Source of the DNA: Galaxea fascicularis
Taxonomy: Eukaryota; Cnidaria; Anthozoa; Scleractinia; Euphylliidae
Direction of reading: 5' to 3'
Length of the DNA stretch: 64,000 nt
Assembly (NCBI GenBank): GCA_948470475.1
Contig: OX419344.1
Coordinates: 14,223,047-14,287,046, forward strand
The stretch's first letter is position 1, and the number at the start of each line of letters is the position of its first letter. Under the pieces are notes generated by a model that worked only from the letters and a program-made list of their open reading frames with translations, was not told the DNA's origin and ran no database searches. Shown here one piece after another: positions 48,301 to 60,600 of this stretch. Made by a program: the position numbers and the translations under genes.

Positions 48301-51300
48301 GTCCTGCGAGTGGCAGGAAATATTGCGAACAAAGCAGATAACGAAGCAGATCACCTGAATTCTCGTGACGACTTCCATTGGGAGGCAATGGTTTTACAGT
48401 GTCAGCAGACCGTCTTACAGGTTCAGCAGAATCACACTGATGAATTGCTAGCTGTCAATCAGACTAAAAACAAACTTTCTCAGCCTCGTGTGCCCATCTT
48501 TGATGGGAATCCTGTGGACTATCGTAGCTTTGTTTGGGCTTTTGAGAGTCTGATAGAATCTCACTCGGAAAGACTTTATTACCTTGAGCAGTACACCGCT
48601 GCAGACGTTAAGGAACTGATACGATCATGCCACCATTTACCCTCTGATGAGGGATACGAAGAGGCCCCCAGACCTCTTAAAAGAAAGTTTGGAGATGAAT
48701 ATCAGATTGCCTCGGCATATGAATCTAAGATGGCTCAGCGCTTAGCAAGTTTGTGATCTTCCTCTCAAGCTGTAGAAATGCCTTAGTGAGCAGTTAGTAC
48801 GCATCAAAGTCCGACCAGCCAGGCAATATTCAGAAATTGATTTCAAACTGCCGTTTAGTATGAGAGAGATGGCGTCGTCGTGTCGATGACATTATGGAGT
48901 TGCAGTTAAGACCAGTGAAATTTAGCGACCTTGTGGCTTTTGTTGATCAAGAGGCAAGGATTGCTACAAATCCAGTCTTTTGGGATATCTTGGACAAGGG
49001 TCAGTCCAGTTCTGATTTCAGATTGCAAAGAGCGCCTCAAGGATCCCATGGTTTCAAACTGTCCAAGCCAAAGACATCAACCTTTGTTACCCAGGTGCAG
49101 AGCAGTCAATGCATATGTGGAGAACATAATCCTTGTGCGCATGCTGCTGCCGTGAACGTCCAGCCCAGCCTGCCTATTCTGCCAAAGGAACCATGCCTTA
49201 GAAGACTGCCATTTGCTTAGATGGAAACCATATAATAATACCGGTAATAATAATAATAATAATAATAATAACAATATGACATTTATAGAGCACCCTTTCC
49301 CAAAGGTCCAAAGGCGCTATTTACAGAGTCAAAATTAAAAAAAATTTAAAATTAAAGTTAGAACTACAAAAGGTAAGACAAAGTAGTTAGGTAATAAAAC
49401 ATCAAAGTAACGTCATGAATTTAAAAAGGCGCATTTAAAAAGAAAAATTTTCAGCCGTCTTTTAAAAATGTCCAGTTATCCAGCATCCCTAATATGCTGA
49501 GGAAGACTGTTCCAGAGAAGCAGCACAACAACAGAAAAAGCACGACGGCCATGACTATTTGTGTTAAAAGCAGGGACGACAAGTAGATTTTTATTTGAGG
49601 ATCTAAGATCTCGTGGTGGATGGTAGCTTTGAAGAAGGTCTTTAATGTAGGTAGGGTAGGCAAGCAGTGTGTCAAGTGCGGCAAAGAGAACCATTTTGCA
49701 AGGAAATGCCCTCTTTCTTCTACCTTTCAAAGTTTCTTTGCTTGAGGAAGAGGATGAGTTGCCTGTTTTCCAAGTTTTCAAAGTGGCAGCTAATCAAAGC
49801 TCAGATTCAAGTCTTGTAACACTGAGAGTACCAAGTGGAAACTTCACACATTTCGAGATTGATACCAGAGCGCGTTGTAATGTTTTGCCCATACGTATTT
49901 ACAAGAAGTCGACCGGTGATTTTGACCTCAAGCATGTTACTCCAGCCAAGTCTTCCATTGTATCCTATGATGGCGGAAATGTCGCAGTGCTAGGAACAGT
50001 GAAGCTCCAAGTTTGGAGAGGATCTTTTACTTGTCTGTTGTTGTGTCGTCTTGTGGAAAGCAAGCACTGCAGTCCTATTTTGGGCAAGTCAGCTTGTGAA
50101 GGGATGAGTGTTGTTGAAATTAAAGATTCCGACGCAATTCAGCGGCCTGACACGAGTGGTGGTCAAGTGTTTTCTCTTGGGGATGTGCTGTCTAGTTCCA
50201 GGCCACTTACTAAGGAGCAGGTAACACAGATGTTCCCCGATGTTTTTGATGAGGGCCTTGGTTTACTTGAGGGTGAGTACCATATCCGTTTTTACGCTTC
50301 AGCCAAGCCAGTTCAGCACGCTCCTCGACGCGGTCAAGTCGCCCTTCACAATAAAATCAAAAAAACCCTGAAGGAATTACATAGTGCAGGGGTCATTGAG
50401 CCAGTATCAAAGCCAATGCCCTGGATCTCATCTATGTTAGCAGTCCCAAAGAAGAATGGGAAGATTAGAATCTGTCTCAACCTGAAGGATCTCAACAAAG
50501 CTATTCTCTGGGAGAACTATCCTATACCCACCATAGAGGACATTGCAACTCGCCTTCATGGCGCCAAGGTGTTTTCTGTCCTTGATGCAAAGAATGGGTT
50601 TTCGCATGTCAAATTGGACGAGGAATCATCACATCTGACTACTTTCCACACACCTTTTGGCCACTATTGTTGGTGTAGGATGCCTTTTGGAATAAATTCA
50701 GCTCCCGAAGTTTTTCAGTGCCGTATGCATGAGCTAATTGAGGGTCTCAGCCGTACTGAGGTCGTTGCCAGTTTTGGAGACACCCTTGAAGAGGCTTTCT
50801 GTGATCACAACAAGAACCTTGTTGCATTTCTTCAGTGATGTTCCGCACATGGTGTCAAGCTTGCAGTGGAAAAACTTCAGCTGTGCTTGAAAGAAGTTCC
50901 CTTAATTGGCCATTACGCCACCAAGTCTGGTCTGAAAATTCATCCTGAGAAAGTTCGAGCCGTCCTTGAGATGCCACGCCCAACGGATGAGTTTGCTGCA
51001 TTTTAATGGAACTGTTCAATATTTGGCTAAATTCCTTCCCAGTCTCTCTGACACGGCCCACCCGCTTCGCCAATTGACTCGTAAAGACGCCGAGTGGGTC
51101 TGGTCTGAAACGCAGGAGAAAGCATAGAGTGATAGCAAGACCGCAATCTCACAGTCCCCTGTTCTGTGCTTTTACAGCCTGATGAGGTTACCCTCCAATG
51201 CGACGTTTCCGACACAGGGCTGGGAGCCGCTTTGCTTCAGCTTCAGCAACCAGTAGGTTTTGCATCCAGAGCCCTTACCCAAACTGAAACCAGGTATGCT

Positions 51301-54300
51301 CAAATCGAGAAGGAGCTCCTGGCCATTGTGTTTGCGTGCGAGAAGTTTGACAAGTACATTTTTGGCCATGATGGACTGCATCAAAGGTGAGATATTTACA
51401 AATGAGATTGATTTTATTGAGACGATAAAATACCGATTTGCAAATTGCAGTCACCTGAGGAACCATACTCAGAGATTCATCCAAAAGAACTCCAATGTTA
51501 CTTGCTTTTGGTGAAGCCAGTACTCTCTCATCACAGACATGAATATGTGACAAGGGAGGTCGAGCACGGTGTAAAGATTATATCACAAGAAGCTCAGTTT
51601 TGTCTTTGTTTAGTTTCAATCTGTTCAAAAGCATCCAGGTATCAATTTCTTGTACACAGGCTTCCAACCTACACTTGTTCAATTCCATATCATTGAGCGA
51701 TGACGTCTCGAATGTTACATAAAGCTGCATATCATCCGCATAGTTCATGCTTACTGGCGATTATTACTTAACGGAGAGGTGTACAATGAGTATATAAGAG
51801 GACCAAGGATCGACCCTTGGGGTACACCAAACTGCACAACATGACGCTCAGAGGTCGATCCACTGACATTTACAAATTGAGTGCGATCGCTCAAATATGA
51901 TCAAAACCATTCCAATGCCGTACCTCGAATTCCAAATCGATGGGAAAGGCGTGAGAGTAAGATAACATGATTGACAGTGTCAAATGCTGTGGAAAGATCA
52001 AGAAGCAGCAAAATCACTGATCTTTTCTGATCTAAGGCAACTGCGATAATATTATAGACACGGATTAAAGCCATTTCAGTACTGTGGAATTTTCTGTACG
52101 CTGATTGATAAGTGACATTGAGATCATCAGCATCTAAATAATCAAAAAGCTGCTTGGCAACACACTTCTCAACCACTTTGGACACAAAACTTAAGTTCGA
52201 GATTGGCCTAAAGTTCTTGAATTCATCTGGGCTCAAAGATTGCTTCTTAAGCAGCAGTTTAACACTAACCACTTTGAGGTTGGTAGGAAGTATTCCAGAT
52301 TCAATTGAAAGGTTGACAATCTTAGTTATCACCAAACCAACAGTAGCAAAGCAGTCCTTCAGGAACTGGGTCTAAGTCACAAGACTTTAGATACATGGAT
52401 CCAACGATTGCCTTCAGTTCAGTCAATGAGACATTTGCCAAGGTGGTAAATTGACATCCAGCAGCAGCATCTCTGAACTCAAGAACACTGTCTGGAGTAG
52501 ATCAATCAAGATCATCACGAATTTTCCTTATTTTATTGCCAAAGTACACAACAAAATCCTGTGCTAACAATGTGACGATGTTATGTTGCGGAAATCTGGT
52601 TTCTGGGCACTGGTGAAGTAGATTCGAACAAGTTGTAAACAGTTTCCACAAATCATATCATTTTTCGGCAATTAATGAAGAGTAATATTTCAATCTCGAT
52701 GACGACAACATACTGTTTACAGCGCGACATTGTCGAATAAACTTCTCACGATCAGAAGCTGACTGAATTACACCCCACTGCCTCCCTAATTGCCTTCGCA
52801 TCCTCTTTTCAGTTTTAATCTCCTCCGTATACCAACAAGCAGCAGGGCGAATGGTGATGACGTGCCTTTTGACCGGAGCATGTTTATCCAGGATAGAGGT
52901 CAATACAGAATTGTAGAGAGGAACTAACTGATGAAGATCATCCGGCAGATGCAATAAAAGAGATGAATTGGCAAGTTCATCACAAATCATTTCAGTGTCA
53001 ATGGTCTTCAGCTTACAAAATTCAATTTCTTTCCTTTCGAAGCTGGGTTTACGGTAGTTATCAATATATCACAATGAACAACAAAATGGTCAGATACGGC
53101 AGAATCATCTCTCGTAATTAAAAGATCCAAAGTATGACCAGCATTATGTGTTGGCTTGTCTACATGTTGCTTTAAATTTAGTGAACCAAGAAGATTACAA
53201 AAATCAGACGAAGCTTTGTCATCTGTGTCATCAATATGGCAATTAAAATCACCAGCAACAAGAAGTGAAGAATCAGTAATATATTGCTCCAGAAGGCAGC
53301 CAAAATCATCAAGAAACATTGAACAGTTGCCAGAAGGAGGACGATAAATAACCAAGACTTGGATATCTTGAGATGAATCAGATTTTATTAGCAAGTCAAT
53401 GAATTCAAAAGAGTCAAAATGACGCTTCATTTCAGTTAATTGCCTCACATGAAATCCATTCTTGACAAGAATACCCACACCACCACCATTACCAGATTCT
53501 CTAGGTACATGGTAAAACGAATATCCATTTGGAATGAAATCCCCAATAACTTGATCATCGCGATCATCAGGATGAAGCCATGTCTCAGTGAGAGCAAAAA
53601 TATCGACATCATTTTCAACGATGTTGTCCTTTATCAGTAAACATTTGTTTCTCACCAATCGCTCATTAAAAAGAGCAAAACTAGATGTAGTCAGTTTCGA
53701 ATGAGAAAAAGTAGCGAGCCTTGGAGAATCACAGCAGATAAGAGATGCTAGAGTCGGCATCCTTGCACATTGGAGAGTTAGCATTTGGCATGGCTGATTT
53801 AGAACCCTTATTGCTCTATTGTCACTCTGTAACCATTTAGACTTTCCAGCTCGCTTTCCATGGTACCACAATGATGAATTCAATTTCATTGACTTAAAAT
53901 TTGTGGAGGTGGCTGCAATCTAGCAGATCCAAAGCAAATAGAGAGTAGCTCACCCCTGGAATAAACAAAATGTTGTTGCGGATTTGTATAGCCATTAAAT
54001 CTCATCTGAAGGTGCAAAGACAAGGACAATGGCAAAGATTCGAGATGACTGTTAAAATTTATGATACGACTATCCACAAAACTTGGGAAGCCAAAGTTTG
54101 AGATAGTAACAGGACCAGGTTTTTCTCAATATCCATATCAAAAGTAATGTCCCTTTTCCTGATCAAGAAGCAAATGTGTCCATGCTTGTGCCATACAATA
54201 ATCAGGTAGCGTGGTTATTTCTTCATTGATGAAACGACTTGTTGAACAATCCAAGTAAATAGTTGATATACCGCAAGTTGGGGTGCTGTAAATCGCATGA

Positions 54301-57300
54301 CACCAACTTTACGTTGTTAGAAAGAAAACAGTTATTATCATGACCACAGATATCAACCAGGAACAACAGAAGTATTAAATATTTCAGGACGCAATAGAGA
54401 AAGGCCTGCAAAATCCCTAACTACTCGCAAGCATCCCACAGTCCTCCACACGACGAGTAATCGTGAGAAGTCCTCAGTGGACGTTGGTGTTCTCAGTGTA
54501 CTGAGAACAGCACTGAAGCCCCTGTGCTGAATGGCATGGTAAATACAGACAAGTGTCCAAATGGTCCTAACCAGGAACCTGCCGTAGGACAGCTCTGGCT
54601 GTCATTCCTGTCAAGGTCTGTTTGAAAGATAACAAGTCGGTTATCACTTATGCATTTTTAGACAATGGAAGCAGTGCCAACTTCTGTACTGAATTGTTAA
54701 TGAAGCAACTTGGAGTTAACAATGCAAAGGTGAAGATTTCTCTTTCCACTTTGGAGAAGAAGAACAGCCCAGTTGACAGTTACCTGATCCGTGATCTGGT
54801 TGTGTCTGTGATGAGAACGATTTTGTCTACCTTCCTACCCTGTATACCAGACCAGAGATTCCAGTTAGTGTTGAAGATATTCTGACTCAAGAAGATGTGG
54901 ATCATTGGCCCTATTTGCATGACGTCTTCATACCCCATGTTGATGCTGAGATGGGACTTCTAATTGCCAGCGATGTGCCAGAAGCACTTGATCCAGTCGA
55001 AATGAGGCACAGTCGAGACTGTGGCCCCTACGCGTCAAGGACACGCATTGGATGGGCTGTGAACAGTCCTTTAGGACATTGTCGTAAGGGATCTCAAACC
55101 TCAGGTTTCTTCATTAAAGTCAATCCCCAGCTCCAGTTTATGGTAGAGAACTTCTACAATCGCGACTTTGGTGACATTTCCCCAGATGATGCTACAGAGA
55201 TGTCTCAAGATGAATGCCACTTTATGCAGAACGCTGAGAAAATACAGCTGAAGTTTGGGCATTATGAAATTCCCATTTAAAAGTCCAGAAGCCTTAGTTC
55301 CCAACAACAAGTTGCAGGCCACGTTGGTTGGTTAAAGAGAAGATTAGAGAAAGATTCCAAGTTGTGTGATGATTACAGAGCCTTCATGTCAGACCTGATG
55401 GCCAAGGGCTATGTGTGCAAAGTACCTCCTGACCAGGCTGGTCCCAATGAGGGTAAAGCGTAGTATATACCCCACCATGGAGTGTACCACCCCCATAAAC
55501 CAGGCAAGATCAGAGTAGTCTTCAATTGTTCAGCGAAGTTCAAGGGATTGTCACTCAACAGCATGTTGCACAAAGGTCCGGACCTGACCAATTCACTTGT
55601 TGGAGTGTTGACAAGGTTCCACAAGGACAGAGTCGCAGTCATGGCAGACATAGAAGCCATGTTTTATCAGGTACGAGTTCTGGACCATGACAGTTTCTTC
55701 CTACGCTTCCTCTGGTGGGAGGATGGTAATGTGGCATGAGACGCACAAGAATACCAGATGCTTGTTCACTTGTTTGGAGCCATAATTATCATCACCAGCT
55801 TGAACTAATTTCACACTTCGAAGGACTGCAGAGGACAACAGGGGTTGCTTTCCTCCCAAAGTGATAAATACCGTAAAGAGGAACTTCTATGTGGACGACT
55901 GCCTCAAGTCCCTACCATCAGAAACTTGCAAGCTCTACTCTTACGAGGTGGCTTTAAGTTCACAAAATAGGTCAGCAATAGTCAAAAGGTTCTCCAAGCC
56001 ATTCCTGAGTCAGAACATTCCACGCAGTTCAAAAGGCTCGACCTCCAAAGACGAGTTACCCACTCAACGAGCACTTGGCATTCGATGGTGTGTCGAATCA
56101 GACACCTCCTTCGACACTTGCATTAAACCTCGGCCACCTACACACAGAGGCATTTTGTCTGTTGTCAACAGGGTTTTTGACCCTCTGGGCTTTGTCTCGC
56201 CTTTCGCTCTGGTAGCAAAACAAGTTCTCCAAGATCTTTGTCGCATTAAGCTTGGATGGGACGATGAAGTTCCCCCTGAGTACAGTTCAAGTTGGGAGAA
56301 GTCGCTTAACGATCTTCCGAAGCTTTCATTGTTTTCTATTGATCGTTCTGTGATACCGGAAGCCTTTGGTCCCGTGGTTTGCAGTCAGCTTCATCATTTC
56401 TCTGACACGTCAGAAGTTGTGTACGGCTCTGCCTCCTACCTGCGTTTCGTCAATGGAGAGGGCAGAGTGCACTGTGTATTCCTATTTGCTAAGTCCCGTC
56501 TAGTGCCTCTGAAGTCTGTCTCTATCCCTCATTTAGAGTTATCTGCTGCAACCTTATCTGTCCGTCAAGGCAGAATGCTCAAGAGAGTTTGAAATGCCAC
56601 TCAGCAACCATTCTGTATTTTGGACCGACAGCATGTCCGTACTGCGCTACATGAAAAATGAGAACAGGCGCTTCCACACCTTTGTCGCTAATTGCATTGC
56701 AATAATACGAGACATCTCTAGTCCAGACCAATGGTACCATACCTTGAATCCAGGCGACCATACGTCTAGAGGGTTAACAGCTGCAGCATTGCTTAACTGC
56801 GAGAGGTGGCTACTGGGGCTGGAGTTCTTGTGGGAGTCTGACTGTCAGTGGCAAAAGGAATTCGATACCCCACTTGTTATCCAGAACGATGACCCGGAAG
56901 TAAAACCTGATCCGGTAGTGAAGTCCCGGATGATGTCTTTGGCAGCATCAGTTGTCTTGTCCAGTTGAGCTCTAGCAAACCATTTCCAGAATTCTCTAGC
57001 TGGCATCGTTTGAAGAAGTCGATCGCGTGGATCTTACCTTATTGAATCAACCTCCTCATGGCCGCTAAGGGTCGGAAGGGAATTGTTCAGCTGAAGTCTT
57101 CCGGCATCCAATACCTAGCTGATATTTTTTGGAAGAGATGGTCTCGTGAGTACCTCCCTTTGCTGCAGAGGCACCAGAAGTCACTACACCCCCACAGAAA
57201 TCTTGCAGTTGGAGATGTTGTGCTAGTTGCTGCTGAGAACACCAATCGGAATTACTGGCCTCTTGGAAAGATTCAACAGGTTTTTCCAGACAAGAAAGGT

Positions 57301-57651
57301 TTTGTCCATAAAGTCAGAGTGAAAGTGAAGTCTACCATACTCAAGCACCCTGTTGACCAGCTTGTTTTGCTGGTTAAGAAAGAGGAAGCAAAGCATACGG
57401 AGCAGGGTTGGCACAGTGGTGAGAGCGCTCGCCTTCCACCAATGTGTCCCGGGTTCGATTCCTGGACTCAGCGTCATAAGTGGGTTGAGTTTGTTGGTTC
57501 TCTACTCTGCTCCGAGAGGTTTTTCTCCGGGTACTCCGGTTTTCCCCTCTCATCAAAAACCAGTATTTGATTTGATTTGATTTGTGATTAGATTTCAGGG
57601 CCACAAGTTTATTAGCCCATGGCTATTACGTGCTACCCTGACTAAATAAAG

Positions 57652-57695
<44 letters not shown>

Positions 57696-60600
57696 GAGCC
57701 CTGAGAACTTTTCTCAAGCATTTCTATGGACAGTAGCTAGTTTGTTAGATAACACACTGACACTGCCTTTGAAGGAATTCCAGTGACGTTTTCTTAAGAG
57801 ATTTTTTGTAGTTTTTGTCTCTTACTGGTAACAATCGCTAAGTTAAGTACCCCTTAATATAGATAAGTAGGTTAACTAATTTTTGCCTAGATCTTAGCAG
57901 CGTTGTTGTAAGTGCTTCGTTCTACTTTGCACTTAGGGGCCAGAATAGGTAAGATCCCTGGGCGCTAGTTTGTGTTTTTTTTTTGTAGCCTGTTCGTTAG
58001 TGTTTTATTGTTTCTGTCACACCTTCGTTCCGAGGTTTTTTGCAGTTCATCACAATTTACACCTTTATTTTAGTCTTTATCGTCGTTTCTTGTTAGCTGT
58101 ATTTCGTTGGCAGTCGGTGCAATTCTTTTTATTCATGTTATAACTTTTAGTTCGTTTATCTTTTAGTTTCAACCTACAGTTTAGTGAGATATGCACCGTT
58201 ACATAACACTCTGTCGAGTTGAGAAGGTCCATCGGCAGTTATAATTGATACGACATGTTCTACACATGAAGCTTCAATATTTTAGCAAATTATGTAAGAG
58301 TTTGAGACAAAGATATCCCACTTGTGTACCACAAAATGTAGAACAATGGATATCATACCTTATCAAGTTCACATGAGCTGAAATCCTGAGATGCAAGGAT
58401 CTCTGCCAGTGATTGTTCTTCATAGGGATTCTCAAGGTATGGATCACTGCTGTACAAAGACTCTACAACAGTTTAGTAACGAAAACATTAGCTTATTGTA
58501 AATGTAACATGTACATGCTTAAATTGAAAATACATGTCTTGTGGATTTACTGTTAACATCAGCAATACACCAAAATACAATAACGCAGGTTCTCAAGAAG
58601 ATGAAGAAGTGAAGTTTTCACTGAAACTTTGACATTTTCTGGACAATATTTCAGTGGAGGGCAACCTCTTCTGCAGAATAAGAACAATATGTTACCGCTT
58701 TAGTGGTAGAGCTGAAACACATAATTATGAAAGACTGCTCTGAAACAAAAAAACAAATGAAGAATCACAGTTTTCACAAATTGTTATTAGCAGTGTAGAT
58801 TTCATTGCGTCGTCCTCCAGTTTTTGTACTGCAATTTTCCCGCAGATGCATGGGAAAATTACAGACATACGTAAGAGAAATTAAAGAATCCACCGGGCGA
58901 ATTTTAGAGCAGTTAGGAACCTCAGTTTTTCACATTAAAATCCTTTGGCTATAGTAACTTCAGTTTCCAATTCATAAATTTTTCTACATTCAAGGCTTTT
59001 ACAAGTTATTTGACATTGGAGTTCCCATAAAAACACTGTTATATCCCGAAGCGTTTGCCTACCTATCACTGATGGCGTTGGAAACTGTGATAAGAATGTG
59101 ATAATAATGATTTCAATAACATCCGTAGATTATAATAGCTATAACTTGAATGATACCATTTTAAACACAAAACAATTTTCCTGTTGTAGTAGTTCTTAAA
59201 TCCCATCTGTATGAATTTTGGCACCTGAAATTGGTCAGATGTTTTAGTCTCCTTGGTCCCTGAGAATTGTGAATACAAACAAATGCCAACATGCTGCGTC
59301 ACAAAATAACGAACAACTGTGACAATAATAAAACAAGCACCTGAGAGGCTAATCAGTCTAATGATTACCTCTCCGTTGACTTTGTTCTCATTATTCAAAT
59401 TATGTTATTGTGTAAATTACTCGACTAATGGCAGATTAATTCTACGAAACAACAGTAGATGCTTCCAGAGCAAAAGTGTTCACTTACGCTACAAAAACTG
59501 AAGGACGTCACAATGAAATCTACACTGCTAATACTAATACTGGGTAATACTAATACTAATACTTCATGACTGCAGTTGTTTCTCAAAGAAAAATTTCGCA
59601 AAGTACAATTTCGTTTCGTTTAATTTCGCAAAGTACCATAAGACTTGTCTGAAGTAATACTGAACTTGTCACTACATGTTCTTTTCATGTGGTAAAGGAC
59701 ACCACATCGGCGGCTGGTTGTTCAAAGCTGATTAACTATATCCAGGAATAGCGTAAACTTTGGTTGTAGTTTTTAACTCTGCATGGGGTGAAAGTTTCTT
59801 TTGCTGCATTTTGTTTTTCAGGATAGAAATCTCCTCTAATCTACAATTTTGCAGAATATCAGCATTGAACAATGTTTAACTCAGCTTCCAAACAACAAGG
59901 CCCTGATCAACAAATGAAACTAAAATAATATTGATAGCCTCGGCAACGTACCTTCAGGTGTACCATTATAAGTGAACAACATTATTAAAGGCACGACAAC
60001 AACAACAATAATAGATAACTAAAAACAAACCAGTGACTTCAGGCATGTGCCCTGATTAATATGGACTGGATTAGTTTTTAACAGTGCATTAAAATTCTGC
60101 TCTCAAAGGATGCATTCAAGTGTTTGGTATAATTTGTTTTCAGAGACATTATATTTAACAGCTTAACAGCTGACCATCTCTTAAGTCAAGGGTGTAGCGG
60201 GGGGGGGAGTCCCTGGGGTGTCTGTGACCCCCCCTTTGTAAGCCTTTTTTTAAGCAAACAACCTACATTGTACCATATTCAGGTGATAATCTGGTGAGTA
60301 CCCTGTGTTTGACACAGTGTGACCCCCCCTTTGAAAAATCCTGGCTATGCCCATGTCTTAAGTGTCATAGAGTCAGCAATTTTGGCAAATATATAACAGT
60401 CATACCTGCGGTTGGGAGTGAAGATGACAATTGTGTGACCCCTATCGAAGAATTCTGCTGTGTTTGTTCACTTTTCTTTGGCTTGTTAATGTCCAGCTCT
60501 TGGAATTTTGGCACACCTAGTTGATCTGATTTTGATCTACAATGTCCAAATGCCTTCCTCCCAGACAGTTCTGAGCTAGAGCCACCAGCTGGTTGTAATC

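Larger units (their letters stand above)
49238..54415 (-). mobile_element. CR1-like LINE inserted in the BEL element, itself split by a gypsy fragment
   Basis: On the minus strand: 5' region 54415-53890, endonuclease 53889-53008, linker 52990-52658, RT 52335-51901, RT tail 51553-51372, then the gypsy fragment, then the RT C-terminus and a (TTA)n tail 49660-49238 ((TAA)n on the plus strand at 49238-49271). The two LINE parts are collinear, with about 100 codons missing between them. Confidence 0.8.
48150..57404 (+). mobile_element. BEL/Pao retrotransposon, broken into two halves
   Basis: Gag lies at 48259-49220, then an insertion of 5.2 kb (LINE plus gypsy), then protease, RT, RNase H and the C-terminal domain at 54420-57404. 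The order and motifs (gag [11 protein letters not shown], protease DNGSS, RT YVDD) are BEL/Pao. The integrase core is missing between 56968 and 57058. Clear LTRs are not identified; 57740-58210 may be a 3' LTR remnant ending GTTACATAACA. Confidence 0.85.

Noticed and set aside
57655..57695. (ATT)n run as an independent microsatellite
   Set aside because: Its position directly after the SINE body makes it the SINE tail.
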